The position numbers were made by a program, and so were the translations under genes. Shown here piece after piece: positions 46,471-55,479 of a stretch of 64,000 bases of DNA; the stretch's first letter is position 1; the number at the start of each line of letters is the position of its first letter. Source of the DNA: an uncultured Opitutia bacterium (lineage in GTDB: Bacteria > Verrucomicrobiota > Verrucomicrobiia > Opitutales > UBA953); the NCBI GenBank assembly GCA_903855995.1, contig CAIOAN010000012.1, positions 310,001-374,000 on the forward strand. Direction: 5' to 3'. The notes beneath the pieces are model-generated. The model saw nothing but the letters and a program-made list of their open reading frames with translations, searched no databases and was not told the DNA's origin.

Positions 46471-47507
46471 GCGACCGCCCGAAGAATCTCGTGGCGCTTA
46501 GCGCTACCCATCGCACCGCCGGGCTCGATGAGCGCGCCGCGTTCACCCTGCCCGCCGGCGGGGCGGAAGCTTTTTATCAGGAAGCCCGCGAAGCTGGTTT
46601 GGCGGAGACCGTGCTGCTGGCGACATGCAACCGACTGGAAGCTTACGCGGTGGGAGATGAAGCCGCGGCCCTGCACTTGCGCCGCGCCTTGATGAAGGCT
46701 ACGGGCGCCCCGACGGAAGCACTGGATCGACATCTCCGGCCGGTGCCCGGCCTGCAGGCCGTCGAACATCTTTTCGCTGTCGTCTCCGGGTTGGAGTCTC
46801 AAATGGTGGGCGAAGTTGAAATCGCGGGCCAGGTAAAGGATGCTTACGCCGATGCGTTGGCGCGCGGCATGACCGGCCCGGTGCTCAACCGGATTTTTCA
46901 GCGTGCATTCCAGGCCGGTGCTTGGGCGCGGACGAACACGGGTATTTCCCAGGGCCAGGTCAGCCTCGGCAACGTGGCCGTCGACCTGGCGACGCGCGTG
47001 TTTGGATCACTCACGGAAGCGCGCGTGCTGGTGCTGGGCACGGGCGATGTCGGCCGGCAAGTCGTCCAGGCGCTGGTTTCGCGCGGAGCCGCGCAGGTTT
47101 CCGTGGCTTCCCGCACATTTGAAAACGCCCGCGTGTTGGCGGAGGAATTTTCCGGCGCTTCTCTCTCCTTGGCCGACGCGCTTCGCCAGGCGCATGCGCA
47201 CGATGTCATCGTGGGTTGTGCGACGGTGGAGCGAGCCTTGCTCGATGAAGAAACCTTGCGCGAGCTGACCGCCCGCCGGCAGGGTCGCCCCCTACTGCTC
47301 GTCGACCTCGGCGTGCCTCGAAATTTCGATGCGGCCGCCCGATCGCTCGCTGGTACCTACCTTTGTGACCTTGATGACCTCGCGGGGGTGGCCAATGCCA
47401 ACCTGAAGGCGCGACTCGCCGAAGTCTCGCGGGCGCGCGCGGCTTTGGCGGAGAAAGCCGCGCGCGCTTGGGGTGCGGCTAATCATCAGGCCAGCAACGG
47501 AGCCTAA
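46467..47507 (+). CDS. hemA: Glutamyl-tRNA reductase, short form
   Basis: A 346-residue enzyme of the C5 heme pathway that reduces glutamyl-tRNA to glutamate-1-semialdehyde. The catalytic Cys54 is in LLATCNRLEAY; GLESQMVGEVEIAGQVKDAY is the specificity segment and VLVLGTGDVGRQVV the NADPH loop. Usual bacterial length is about 415-430. Here the protein stops soon after the spinal helix begins, so most of the C-terminal dimerisation domain is absent. The downstream sequence is the next gene's start, so no frameshift is suspected. It starts in an ATGA overlap with the HemX-like gene. Confidence 0.9.
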   Translation: MSDRPKNLVALSATHRTAGLDERAAFTLPAGGAEAFYQEAREAGLAETVLLATCNRLEAYAVGDEAAALHLRRALMKATGAPTEALDRHLRPVPGLQAVEHLFAVVSGLESQMVGEVEIAGQVKDAYADALARGMTGPVLNRIFQRAFQAGAWARTNTGISQGQVSLGNVAVDLATRVFGSLTEARVLVLGTGDVGRQVVQALVSRGAAQVSVASRTFENARVLAEEFSGASLSLADALRQAHAHDVIVGCATVERALLDEETLRELTARRQGRPLLLVDLGVPRNFDAAARSLAGTYLCDLDDLAGVANANLKARLAEVSRARAALAEKAARAWGAANHQASNGA

Positions 47508-47511
47508 ACTT

Positions 47512-48894
47512 ATGAAACCCACCGTTCTCATCGTCGATGACGAGAAGCATTCGCGCGAAGGCCTCCGCTCCGCCCTCGAGGACAAGTATGAGGTCTTTGT
47601 CGCTAAGGATGCGGTCGAAGCCGCCCGGCTCATGCACGACGTGCCGCCGGACGCCGTGCTCACCGATCTGCGCATGGCCGGCGAAGACGGGATGGCGGTG
47701 ATCGACCGGGCGTTAAAATTAGCCAGCCAACCCGTCTGCATCATGATGACCGCTTATGGCGACGTGGAGACTGCCGTGCAGGCGATGAGCCGCGGCGCCT
47801 ATTGGTTCATGCAGAAGCCGGTCGACCTCCGTCAGGTGGAAATCCTCCTGGACCGCGGACTGAAGGCCCGCACCACGGAAAAGGAAGTCGTCACCCTGAA
47901 GACGCGCCTGGACCGAAAATTCTCCCTCGGCGAAGTCATCGGCTCTTCCGCGGCTTTACAGCGTTCCATCGAACAGGTCCGCTCTGTGGCCTCTTCCAAC
48001 GCCACCGTCCTGTTGTTGGGGGAGACGGGCACCGGTAAGGAGCTCTTCGCGCAGATGATTCACCAGGCCAGCCAGCGGGCCAAGGGCCCTTTCATGGCCG
48101 TCCATTGCGCGGCCATTCCGGCCAACCTCCTTGAGTCGGAATTATTCGGCCACGAGAAAGGTGCGTTCACCGGCGCGAACGAACGGCGGGTCGGCCGATT
48201 TGAATCCGCGGACGGAGGGACGCTTTTCTTGGATGAAATCGGCGAGATCGACGCCACGACACAGGTGAAGCTCCTGCGCTTCCTCGAGACGCGCTCCGTG
48301 GAGCGGCTGGGTTCGCACAAGCCTATCGCGCTCGACCTTCGCCTGGTGTGCGCGACCAACCGTGATCTGCAGCAGATGGTGCGCGACGGGAAATTCCGCG
48401 AGGACCTCTTCTATCGCCTCTCCGTGGTGCCGCTGCGCCTTCCGCCGCTGCGCGAACGGCAGGATGACGTCCCCCTCCTGCTGGCTCATTACCTTGAGCG
48501 CTTCGCGAAGGAGAACGGCGTTCCGCCGGCCAAACTTTCGCCGGAAGCGGAGGCTATCCTCGTGCGCTATGCCTGGCCCGGCAATATCCGCGAACTTCGC
48601 AACGCCAGCGAGAACCTCGCTGTGTTGCGTGCCGGAAAGGTCGTCGCCCCCGCCGACCTGGACCCGCGCTTCACCCAGGCCCCGCTCCCTTCCACGTCCG
48701 CGCCGGGCGCTTTGGCGGTCTTGCCGAATATGTTGGATCGAGAGCAGAATGAAAAACAACTGCTCAAACAGGCCTTGTCCACCGCTGGCGGCAATCGCAC
48801 CAAGGCTGCAGAGCTCATGGGCATTTCGCGTCGCACCCTGCACCGGAAATTACTGCAGTGGCCCGAGCTCGACCCGGGACCCGAGCAAGCGTGA
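47512..48894 (+). CDS. NtrC-family sigma-54-dependent response regulator
   Basis: A 460-residue activator. The receiver domain carries Asp52 (LTDLRM) and Lys102 (QKPVDL). The AAA+ domain has Walker A GETGTGKE (170-177) and the sigma-54-contacting GAFTGA loop (217-222). The C terminus has a Fis-type helix-turn-helix (NRTKAAELMGISRRTLHRKL). No sensor kinase adjoins it. The same window has a strong sigma-54 promoter before the urea operon, so it could be its activator, but membrane or envelope regulation (AtoC/ZraR-like) is as likely. It overlaps the next gene by 4 bases. Confidence 0.93.
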   Translation: MKPTVLIVDDEKHSREGLRSALEDKYEVFVAKDAVEAARLMHDVPPDAVLTDLRMAGEDGMAVIDRALKLASQPVCIMMTAYGDVETAVQAMSRGAYWFMQKPVDLRQVEILLDRGLKARTTEKEVVTLKTRLDRKFSLGEVIGSSAALQRSIEQVRSVASSNATVLLLGETGTGKELFAQMIHQASQRAKGPFMAVHCAAIPANLLESELFGHEKGAFTGANERRVGRFESADGGTLFLDEIGEIDATTQVKLLRFLETRSVERLGSHKPIALDLRLVCATNRDLQQMVRDGKFREDLFYRLSVVPLRLPPLRERQDDVPLLLAHYLERFAKENGVPPAKLSPEAEAILVRYAWPGNIRELRNASENLAVLRAGKVVAPADLDPRFTQAPLPSTSAPGALAVLPNMLDREQNEKQLLKQALSTAGGNRTKAAELMGISRRTLHRKLLQWPELDPGPEQA

Positions 48895-49745
48895 GATATT
48901 TTTCAACCAGCCTCCTTTTGCTGGCGCCCGTGCTGGCGGCGGCGGCTGACATCAGCGGAACCGATCTGCTCGCCGGGGCTTTCGCCAAGAAGCTGGAAGC
49001 CGCCGGCGCGGTGTCAGCGGATTTTTCGGGCACCCTTCCCTCGCGCCAGGCTTTCGCCGCCGGTCGCGTGGGCGCGGTGATATTAATGATGCGCGAGAAT
49101 GAAACGGCGCCCGCGCCGGCTTCCAAAGTTCCCGTGGAGCAATTTCGCCTCGCCTCGGCCGTCGGGGTGGTGGCTGTCCATGCTTCCAATAAGATGGATC
49201 AACTGACCATGGAGAATCTGGTCGCCATCTTCTCCCGCGAGGCGCGCAGTTCCGCTTTGAATTGGAACGACCTCACGACCCGCGCCCGCTCGGAGATCAT
49301 CACGCCGGCAGTCTGCTCGCCTGTGGGCACCCTGACGCTCGAGGTGTTTCAGGGACTGGTCATGGAGGGCGCCCCCTTTCGCGGCGATGTTCGTCTCCGC
49401 GTTGACGTGGCGCTGGCTTCCGATCTCCTCGCTTCCCGTGCCGGTGCGGTCGTATTGATGCCGCGTCCGCCGGTAGGCCCAGGGCGGGTGCTGCCTATTG
49501 CCGATGGGCGGGCTAGTCGGCCCGCGACCGCTTATTTCCCCGACGAGAATAATGTCTATAATGGCGACTACCCCCTGCAGCTCCCCCTCGTGGTTTACGT
49601 GCGGCAGGATAAGTTGGCCGCCTTGAAGCCTGCCCTAAGGTGGCTCTTCTCGGATGAAGCGGCCGCGCTCCTTGAAAAGCAGGGCCTCCACCCTGCTCCT
49701 AAGGCCGCCCGGGTCCGCTTTGCCCAAAGGCTTGACACTCGTTAG
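48891..49745 (+). CDS. Secreted PstS-like substrate-binding domain protein
   Basis: A 284-residue exported protein. It starts with GTG in a GTGA overlap with the regulator stop, giving the signal peptide MRYFSTSLLLLAPVLAAAA. The mature part resembles phosphate-binding-like PBPs: ISGTDLLAGAF at the start and the LTMENLVAIFSREARS with WND segment, like the PstS phrase LTLDQIRDIFSG-WND. No transporter genes accompany it. It may bind an anion or act as an extracytoplasmic sensor for the adjacent regulator. Confidence 0.72.
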   Translation: MRYFSTSLLLLAPVLAAAADISGTDLLAGAFAKKLEAAGAVSADFSGTLPSRQAFAAGRVGAVILMMRENETAPAPASKVPVEQFRLASAVGVVAVHASNKMDQLTMENLVAIFSREARSSALNWNDLTTRARSEIITPAVCSPVGTLTLEVFQGLVMEGAPFRGDVRLRVDVALASDLLASRAGAVVLMPRPPVGPGRVLPIADGRASRPATAYFPDENNVYNGDYPLQLPLVVYVRQDKLAALKPALRWLFSDEAAALLEKQGLHPAPKAARVRFAQRLDTR

Positions 49746-49760
49746 GGCGTTTGGTCTGCT
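49732..49760 (+). promoter_or_regulatory. Probable tRNA-Gly promoter
   Basis: A perfect TTGACA -35 (49732-49737) with 17-base spacing to a weak TCTGCT -10 (49755-49760), 11 bases before the tRNA. It lies over the last codons of the upstream gene. Confidence 0.5.
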
Positions 49761-49771
49761 TCCCTCCCAAC

Positions 49772-49846
49772 GCGCGCGTAGCTCAATGGTAGAGTACCAC
49801 CTTGCCAAGGTGGCTGTTGCTGGTTCAAGTCCAGTCGCGCGCTCCA
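49772..49846 (+). tRNA. tRNA-Gly, anticodon GCC
   Basis: A complete cloverleaf: acceptor stem GCGCGCG (49772-49778) pairs with CGCGCGC (49836-49842); the D arm reads GCTCAATGGTAGAGT; the anticodon stem CCACC/GGTGG encloses TTGCCAA, giving anticodon GCC; the T arm is GCTGGTTCAAGTCCAGT. The discriminator is U and the CCA end (49844-49846) is encoded. A strong terminator follows. Confidence 0.96.
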
Positions 49847-49861
49847 CTTTAAAAATGGAGC

Positions 49862-49890
49862 AAAAACCCGCCGAAAAACGGCGGGTTTTT
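49862..49890 (+). terminator. Bidirectional rho-independent terminator
   Basis: A 12-bp stem, AAAAACCCGCCG (49862-49873) and CGGCGGGTTTTT (49879-49890), with an A5 loop. It ends the tRNA transcript on the plus strand and, read the other way, the phoB-phoR-like transcript. Confidence 0.9.
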
Positions 49891-49901
49891 CATTTTAAGC
49901 C

Positions 49902-51140
49902 CTATTCAGAGGCAGGCAGCGTAACGACAATCCGGAGCCCCTTGGGATTGACAAGTTCAGCGGAGGCCGAGCCACCGTGGAGCTCCGCGACTTGCCGGAC
50001 AATACTCAGCCCCAGGCCACTTCCCCCGGCCTTCCGAGATTTATCCGTGCGGTAGAATCGGTCGAACAGCCGGGAGAGTTCGGCCTGGGGGACCCCTGCC
50101 CCGTCATCTTGCACACCCAGCTCCACCCCGTTGACGGTGTTGCGGGTGCTGATCGTCAGGAGGCTCATGCCGGAGGCATGGGCCAAGGCATTATCAATCA
50201 GGTTCTGGATCAAGCGTCGGGCCTGCACGGGGTCCGCATCGGCATTTGCCGCTTCGAGGTGTAACGCGAGGCGCACGCCGGCCGCTTTGCAACGGGCGGC
50301 GAATTCCTCGGCCACTTCGCGGGCGGCCACATGAAGGGCATCCGGCTCGCGGCGAACGCCCTGAGCGGTCTCGAGGCTCGCCAAGGCGAGCAATCCTTCG
50401 ACGAGCCCTTGAAGCCTGCCCACGGAGTTCACGATTTTAAGCACGAAGCGCCCGCGATCTTCCGCGGACATCGTCGCTTGGTCTTCCGCCAAGGTCTCCG
50501 CATAGCCGCGCAGGATGGTGACGGGCGTGCGCAGATCGTGAGAGACGTTGGTCACAAAATCTCGCTCCATCGCCTGGAGGCGTTTCAAGGCGGTGACGTC
50601 GGCCAGCACGAAAATCGCGGCATCCTCGCCGAAGGCCTCCGGGTCGGTGCGCGCCCCGGCGCCTTGAATCCACACGTCGGCGAGCGGGGCGCGATTCAGG
50701 AGGATGGTCGAGCGCGCGTCGCCGGCGACGCGCACCTGTCGGATCAGCTCGATGAAGTCGGCGCTGCGGACGAGCGGTACGATCGGGCCGCCGACATCAC
50801 CAGGGTTGAGATTGAATAAAGCGGATGCCGCTGGATTCGCGAGGCGGAGACGATCCTGCGCGTCCACGACCAGGACGGCGTCCGTCAGCGGCGCGAGCAA
50901 GGCTTCGATACGCCGCGATGCTGCGGCACGGATCTCGCTCTCATTCGCGGTGCGACTTTCGATGGAGAGGAACAACTCGTCCAGGCGCATGGAACGTACA
51001 AGCCATCCCCGCGGCCGCTCGGAGGCCTCGCCGCGAAGCATCGCGCGGCGTGCCCAGCGGACACAGCGTCCAATTTCGGCCAGCGCCCAGCCGAACAGCA
51101 CGGCGATCGCTAAGAGGAGCAGCCAAGGAATCCAAGACAT
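49902..51140 (-). CDS. phoR: PhoR-like sensor histidine kinase
   Basis: A 412-residue kinase. One N-terminal membrane helix (about 4-22) with almost no periplasmic part, a PAS-like domain (about 75-185), then the phospho-acceptor His201 in FVTNVSHDLRTPVT and an ATPase domain with NLIDNALAHA, DDGAGVPQ and GSGLGLSIV. The architecture is that of PhoR. It lies 49 bases after a PhoB-like regulator gene preceded by a Pho-box-like repeat. Confidence 0.85.
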   Translation of the reverse strand: MSWIPWLLLLAIAVLFGWALAEIGRCVRWARRAMLRGEASERPRGWLVRSMRLDELFLSIESRTANESEIRAAASRRIEALLAPLTDAVLVVDAQDRLRLANPAASALFNLNPGDVGGPIVPLVRSADFIELIRQVRVAGDARSTILLNRAPLADVWIQGAGARTDPEAFGEDAAIFVLADVTALKRLQAMERDFVTNVSHDLRTPVTILRGYAETLAEDQATMSAEDRGRFVLKIVNSVGRLQGLVEGLLALASLETAQGVRREPDALHVAAREVAEEFAARCKAAGVRLALHLEAANADADPVQARRLIQNLIDNALAHASGMSLLTISTRNTVNGVELGVQDDGAGVPQAELSRLFDRFYRTDKSRKAGGSGLGLSIVRQVAELHGGSASAELVNPKGLRIVVTLPASE

Positions 51141-51189
51141 CTACGGGAAATCCTGTCAGGCTTCGGCCGACGCGCGAGTGCAAACCCCT

Positions 51190-51885
51190 TCAACCGTTTA
51201 CGCGATAACCGACCCCACGCACCGTATCGATCACATCGCCGGACGGGCCGAGTTTCTCGCGGAGCCTCCGCACGTGCGTATCCACCGTGCGGGTTTCCAG
51301 GTCCGGCGAATAATTCCAGACATCAGCGAGCAGTTCTTCGCGTGATTGCACCCGGCCCTTTCGCTCGATCAGCAGACGCAGTAATTTGAATTCGGTCGCC
51401 GTGAGTTCGATCACCTTGCCCGCGGCGGTGACTTCGTGGCGCTCGATGTCGAGCAGCAGTGCACCCGCAGCGAGACGCGTCGAAGGTTTGGCCGCCGCTG
51501 ATTTCGCCCGGCGCAGGAGAGCTTGCGCGCGTAGCATCAGCTCGCGCGTATCAAAGGGCTTCGTCACATAATCATCCGCCCCTGACTCGAGGCCTTTCAC
51601 TTTATCGGCCGTCTCCCCTTTCGCGGTCAGGAAAATCACCGGGGTGTCTTGGAGGAGCGCATCAGCGCGGACCATGCGCAGCAGCTGCACGCCGGTGAGC
51701 TCAGGCATCATCACATCGAGGATGATTAGGTCAGGGCGGAAATCTCGGGCCAGGCCGATCGCTCGCAGTGGGTCGTTTAAGGTCCGGATGGCGTACCCCG
51801 CCTGCTTGAATTTGTAGTCCAGCAGTTCAGTCACGTCGGACTCATCGTCGACGATCAGGATGCGCTTGAGATGTTCGGCGTCCAT
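51190..51885 (-). CDS. phoB: PhoB-like OmpR-family response regulator
   Basis: A 231-residue response regulator. The receiver domain has Asp13/Asp14, the phospho-acceptor Asp57 (IILDVMMPELTG) and the VTKPFD lysine; a winged-helix DNA-binding domain follows (EFKLLRLLIERKGRVQSREE, VDTHVRRLREKLG, TVRGVGYRV). With the PhoR-like kinase downstream and the repeat upstream it is likely the phosphate-starvation regulator. ATG at 51885 chosen for its AAGG ribosome-binding site; a GTG at 51912 is possible. Confidence 0.85.
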   Translation of the reverse strand: MDAEHLKRILIVDDESDVTELLDYKFKQAGYAIRTLNDPLRAIGLARDFRPDLIILDVMMPELTGVQLLRMVRADALLQDTPVIFLTAKGETADKVKGLESGADDYVTKPFDTRELMLRAQALLRRAKSAAAKPSTRLAAGALLLDIERHEVTAAGKVIELTATEFKLLRLLIERKGRVQSREELLADVWNYSPDLETRTVDTHVRRLREKLGPSGDVIDTVRGVGYRVNG

Positions 51886-51929
51886 GGGAAGGCCTTCACT
51901 TAATCCTCTCACACGTAAGAGCGCCAGAG

Positions 51930-51958
51930 TTAGGTGACGAATGAAACAAACATGAAAC
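51930..51958 (-). promoter_or_regulatory. Pho-box-like direct repeat
   Basis: On the minus strand GTTTCAT-GTTT-GTTTCAT-TCGT-CACCTAA: two identical 7-mers with the 11-base period of Pho boxes (consensus CTGTCAT-N4), and a weaker third. It lies about 45 bases upstream of the phoB-like start and suggests autoregulation. Confidence 0.6.
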
Positions 51959-51960
51959 GA

Positions 51961-52020
51961 CCACTATTAAATAACTTAAATTATTCACTATTAATAAGTT
52001 ACATAAGTAAGAAACACGAA
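51961..52020. other. AT-rich intergenic segment with inverted repeat
   Basis: A strongly AT-rich island in an otherwise GC-rich region, containing TAACTTA and its complement TAAGTTA about 16 bases apart, and a DnaA-box-like TTATTCACT at 51981-51989. It lies between the Pho-box-like repeat and a parS-like palindrome. It may serve the phoB promoter, replication, or both. Confidence 0.45.
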
Positions 52021-52050
52021 CGTCACATCAAGCGGCCACAATCTTTACAA

Positions 52051-52076
52051 GGCGCTGTTCCACGTGGAACAGCGCC
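52051..52076. other. parS-like centromere site within a 26-base perfect palindrome
   Basis: The core TGTTCCACGTGGAACA (52056-52071) differs from the classical parS TGTTTCACGTGAAACA only by a symmetric pair of changes, a form known from Pseudomonas. The symmetry extends a further 5 bases on each side (GGCGC/GCGCC). It sits just after mnmG. Confidence 0.75.
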
Positions 52077-52100
52077 CTACCCTACCCCTTGTCCTTAGGT

Positions 52101-53981
52101 TTATTTTGCCCTAAAAAGGACCATCAACAATGACACATCCGCCGGATTAACCCCGCTGATCCGACTGGCTTGGCCTAGAGTCTTGGGCTGAATCGACTGA
52201 AGCTTTTGGCGAGCTTCGATGCGTAAGCCATAGGCTTTTAAGAAATCAAAACCTTCAGGCACTTTAAAGGAGTCCAAATCGTGCAGCTTACGGGCGTTCC
52301 GGGTTTCGCGCTCTAAGTACCCTCGGTATTTCACCCGATACATGACTTCAGCCTGAACCTCAGGGGCTTCAGCTAGGAATGTGGGCGGCAGGTCTTTAGG
52401 GGTGGATTCCCAGTTTCGACGGATTACATCGCCCGCAATCCCCCCAGGAATGGCTAATTTTTCTAAATACTCGATCCAATGGGCGACTTTTTCCGCCTTA
52501 GCCTCAATCCGCACCAAGCGTTCTTTAGGCACGAGCCCGAATTCGCTTATTTTATCCTTAAGCCGGATTTCAGCACTTCCATGATTGAATAAGAGGCGGA
52601 ATTCGGCGCGACTGGTAAACATCCGGTAAGGCTCCTGAGTGCCTTTAGTGACTAAATCATCAATTAAGACGCCAATATAGGCTTCGTCCCGGCCGATTAC
52701 CATCGGGGTTTGGCCTTTGACCTTACAGGAGGCATTGACCCCAGCGACCAGGCCTTGGGCAGCGGCTTCCTCATATCCAGAGGTCCCGTTAATCTGCCCG
52801 GCAAAGAAGAGACCTTCCACCTTTTTGGACTCCAAGGTGGGGTAGAGTTGGGTAGGGGGCGCAAAATCATACTCCACGGCATAGGCAGGGCGGAGCATCA
52901 CGGCTTTTTCCAGACCGGGGATCGAGGCCAACATCTCTAACTGGACGGCAAAGGGCAGGGAGGTCGAAAGGCCATTGATATACCATTCATCCGTATTCCG
53001 CCCCTCGGGCTCGAGATAGAGCTTATGGGTATCCTTATCGGAGAACTTCACGAACTTATCTTCAATCGATGGGCAGTAACGCGGTCCTACGCCGGTTATC
53101 TCACCGCCATAGAGAGGGGACAGGTGGAGGTTCTCCTGCACGATCTTACCCGTGGCGCAGGTGGCTTCCGTCATCCAGCACGAGACCTGGTCACTTCCCG
53201 GAGCCCAGCCGGGGAGCCGTTCGCCCGCTTGTTCCACGTGGAACAAATCGGTTACTTGGCGCGTATCATGGAACGCAAAAAGGGTAGGGGATACATCCCC
53301 TGGCTGTTCCTCGCACTTACTGAAATCAATGGAGGATCCGAGGATACGCGGAGGGGTACCTGTCTTGAGTCTTTGAAGTTCTATTCCAGACTCTAAGAAA
53401 CTGGCTGACAAAGACTTAGCACTAAAATCACCTAGCCGTCCTCCTTCCGTTTTATTAGCCCCTATGTGCATCAGGCCGCGTAAGAATGTTCCCGTGGTAA
53501 CCACCACGGTTTTACCGTGGAAGGCGAGGTCCAGATTCGTCTGAACCCCGACGACGGCGCTCCCCTTAAAAATAAGCCCAGTGACCTGAGCTTGGAAGAT
53601 AGTCAGCCCGGGTTGCAGCTCACAAAGATGCTTCATCCGGAATTGGTAGGCTTTCTTGTCGCACTGGGCCCGGGGGGCCTGGACGGCCGGGCCCTTGGAA
53701 GAGTTCAGCAGCCGAAACTGGATGCCGGTCACGTCGGCGGTCATGCCCATCTCTCCCCCCAGGGCATCGATCTCGCGGACGATGTGGCCCTTGGCCTGGC
53801 CCCCGATGGCGGGGTTACAGCTCATCTGGGCGATGGTGTCGACGTTCCCCGTCAGGAGCAGAACATCGACCCCCATGCGGGCGGCGGCCAGGGCGGCTTC
53901 CACGCCGGCATGGCCAGCCCCGCAGACGATGACGTCGTAGGGGCGGTCGGGCCCGAGGCGGATTTGTTTGTGAGGTCGCAT
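52101..53981 (-). CDS. mnmG: tRNA uridine 5-carboxymethylaminomethyl modification enzyme MnmG (GidA)
   Basis: A 626-residue FAD enzyme that works with MnmE on the wobble uridine of certain tRNAs. The FAD loop [21 protein letters not shown] and [20 protein letters not shown] are diagnostic; [19 protein letters not shown] is the second nucleotide-binding signature. A strong GAGGGAG ribosome-binding site supports start 53981, although a GTG at 54008 overlaps the mnmE stop. The first 1.4 kb of the interval is visibly less GC-rich than its surroundings. A second parS-like palindrome lies inside the coding sequence. Confidence 0.96.
   Translation of the reverse strand: MRPHKQIRLGPDRPYDVIVCGAGHAGVEAALAAARMGVDVLLLTGNVDTIAQMSCNPAIGGQAKGHIVREIDALGGEMGMTADVTGIQFRLLNSSKGPAVQAPRAQCDKKAYQFRMKHLCELQPGLTIFQAQVTGLIFKGSAVVGVQTNLDLAFHGKTVVVTTGTFLRGLMHIGANKTEGGRLGDFSAKSLSASFLESGIELQRLKTGTPPRILGSSIDFSKCEEQPGDVSPTLFAFHDTRQVTDLFHVEQAGERLPGWAPGSDQVSCWMTEATCATGKIVQENLHLSPLYGGEITGVGPRYCPSIEDKFVKFSDKDTHKLYLEPEGRNTDEWYINGLSTSLPFAVQLEMLASIPGLEKAVMLRPAYAVEYDFAPPTQLYPTLESKKVEGLFFAGQINGTSGYEEAAAQGLVAGVNASCKVKGQTPMVIGRDEAYIGVLIDDLVTKGTQEPYRMFTSRAEFRLLFNHGSAEIRLKDKISEFGLVPKERLVRIEAKAEKVAHWIEYLEKLAIPGGIAGDVIRRNWESTPKDLPPTFLAEAPEVQAEVMYRVKYRGYLERETRNARKLHDLDSFKVPEGFDFLKAYGLRIEARQKLQSIQPKTLGQASRISGVNPADVSLLMVLFRAK
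53229..53246. other. parS-like site inside mnmG
   Basis: TTGTTCCACGTGGAACAA is an 18-base perfect palindrome containing the same 16-base core as the site at 52056-52071. In mnmG it encodes LFHVEQ. Confidence 0.75.
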
Positions 53982-54004
53982 AGGCGCTCCCTCACCGGAG
54001 GGAA

Positions 54005-55363
54005 TCACTTACCTATGCAGAAGGAAGCAAAGAGCTTGTCCAGCATACGCTCATTATCAATGCGGCCGACAATCTCCCCCAGGGCGTCCAGGGCGACCCG
54101 GCCCTGGGCAGCGGCGAGTTCCGTCTGAATCGGAGCCTTAAGGTGATTGGCGGCCTCCGAAAGGGCGGTCGCGGCCCGGGCGAGGGCTTCGGCATGGCGC
54201 ACACTAACCACGAGGTCCTCGGCGCCCGGGGCGATCTCCTTGGCCACGAGGAAGTCGCCGAGTTTCGCGCGAAGTGCTTCGGCGTCGCGGCCGTCCAGCA
54301 GGCAGGCAGAAAGTTTCGTCAGCTCTGGCTGGAAATTTTTCTGCGCGGGATGCGCAGGCAAGTCGGACTTGTTGGCGATGATCAGCGAGCGCGCGGGATC
54401 GAGCAGGGCGATGAGTTCCGCGGGCAGGGCAGGGGGCTCGGCCGAAGCGTCGACGACGAGCAACCGCAGGTGCGCGCCGCGCGCCTGTTCCAGTGCGCGG
54501 GCCATGCCGAGATTCTCTAGCGCCGAACCGCCGGTGCGCAAACCGGCGGTGTCGATCGCCGTGACCGCGAGCGGCAGTCCTGCGACGGGGGCCTCCAAGT
54601 AGTCGCGCGTCGTGCCCGCCTCCGGGCTGACGATGGCCCGATCGGCGCCGGCAAGAACGTTGAGCAGGCTGGATTTCCCGGCGTTGGGTGCGCCGACCAC
54701 GGCGACGCGCAGGCCGGTGCGCAGGGTGCCGTCGTGCCGGGCGGTCTTGGCGTATCCAGAAAGTTCCGACACCATTTCATGTAAGCGGGCCGCGGGGCCG
54801 CTGGGGTCTTCGGGCGGCAGGTCTTCTTCAGGGAAATCGATGTGTGCCTCGAGTTCGGCGAGGATCTGCAGTGTGCGTTCCGTCCAGCCGGCGACTTGGC
54901 GGCCGAGTTCGCCGGCGAGCATGCGGCGGGCGGAGGCGAGCGCCCGCTCGGAGCTGGCGTGAATCAGGTCGGCGACGGCTTCCGCCTGGGTGAGGTCGAT
55001 TCGACCGGCGAGATAGGAGCGGCGCGTGAACTCGCCGGGTTCGGCGAGACGGCATCCGCGCGCGAGACAGTCTTCGGTGATCCGGCGCACGAGCAGCGGA
55101 TTGCCATGACACGTGACTTCGAGCGAATCATTGCCGGTGAAGGAACGGCCGGCGTGCCAGAGCACGGCGACCACCTGATCAACGGCTTCACCTTCGCGGT
55201 TTCGCCAGATGGCGAGCGTCGATTGTTTTTCGATCAGCGGGGTGCGACGGCTGAAGGCCTCCTGGGCGATTTGTGCGGCCAACGGGCCGTCGACCCGGAC
55301 GACCGCCAGGGCCGAGCGGCCGGCGGGTGTCGCAGCGGCGACGATGGTCTCGGAGGCAGGCAT
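54005..55363 (-). CDS. mnmE: tRNA modification GTPase MnmE (TrmE)
   Basis: A 452-residue GTPase, partner of MnmG. It begins [21 protein letters not shown], like E. coli MnmE, and carries [19 protein letters not shown] in the folate-binding region. The G domain has [18 protein letters not shown] and NKSDL, and the C-terminal FCIGK includes the catalytic Cys. Start 55363 chosen to match the family; earlier in-frame starts exist. Confidence 0.96.
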   Translation of the reverse strand: MPASETIVAAATPAGRSALAVVRVDGPLAAQIAQEAFSRRTPLIEKQSTLAIWRNREGEAVDQVVAVLWHAGRSFTGNDSLEVTCHGNPLLVRRITEDCLARGCRLAEPGEFTRRSYLAGRIDLTQAEAVADLIHASSERALASARRMLAGELGRQVAGWTERTLQILAELEAHIDFPEEDLPPEDPSGPAARLHEMVSELSGYAKTARHDGTLRTGLRVAVVGAPNAGKSSLLNVLAGADRAIVSPEAGTTRDYLEAPVAGLPLAVTAIDTAGLRTGGSALENLGMARALEQARGAHLRLLVVDASAEPPALPAELIALLDPARSLIIANKSDLPAHPAQKNFQPELTKLSACLLDGRDAEALRAKLGDFLVAKEIAPGAEDLVVSVRHAEALARAATALSEAANHLKAPIQTELAAAQGRVALDALGEIVGRIDNERMLDKLFASFCIGK

Positions 55364-55479
55364 GAATCGGTGAAACGTCATCCCAAGGGGCGAGGGGAGG
55401 GGAGGCAAGCGGTGTCATACATCCGCAAAAAGGCTGGAAGGGAAGGGCGGGCCTGCCACAGTCCGCCGGAGACACCACC

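Noticed and set aside
49635-49847. A 70-codon minus-strand frame across the tRNA
   Set aside because: It is antisense to tRNA-Gly and to the end of the upstream gene.
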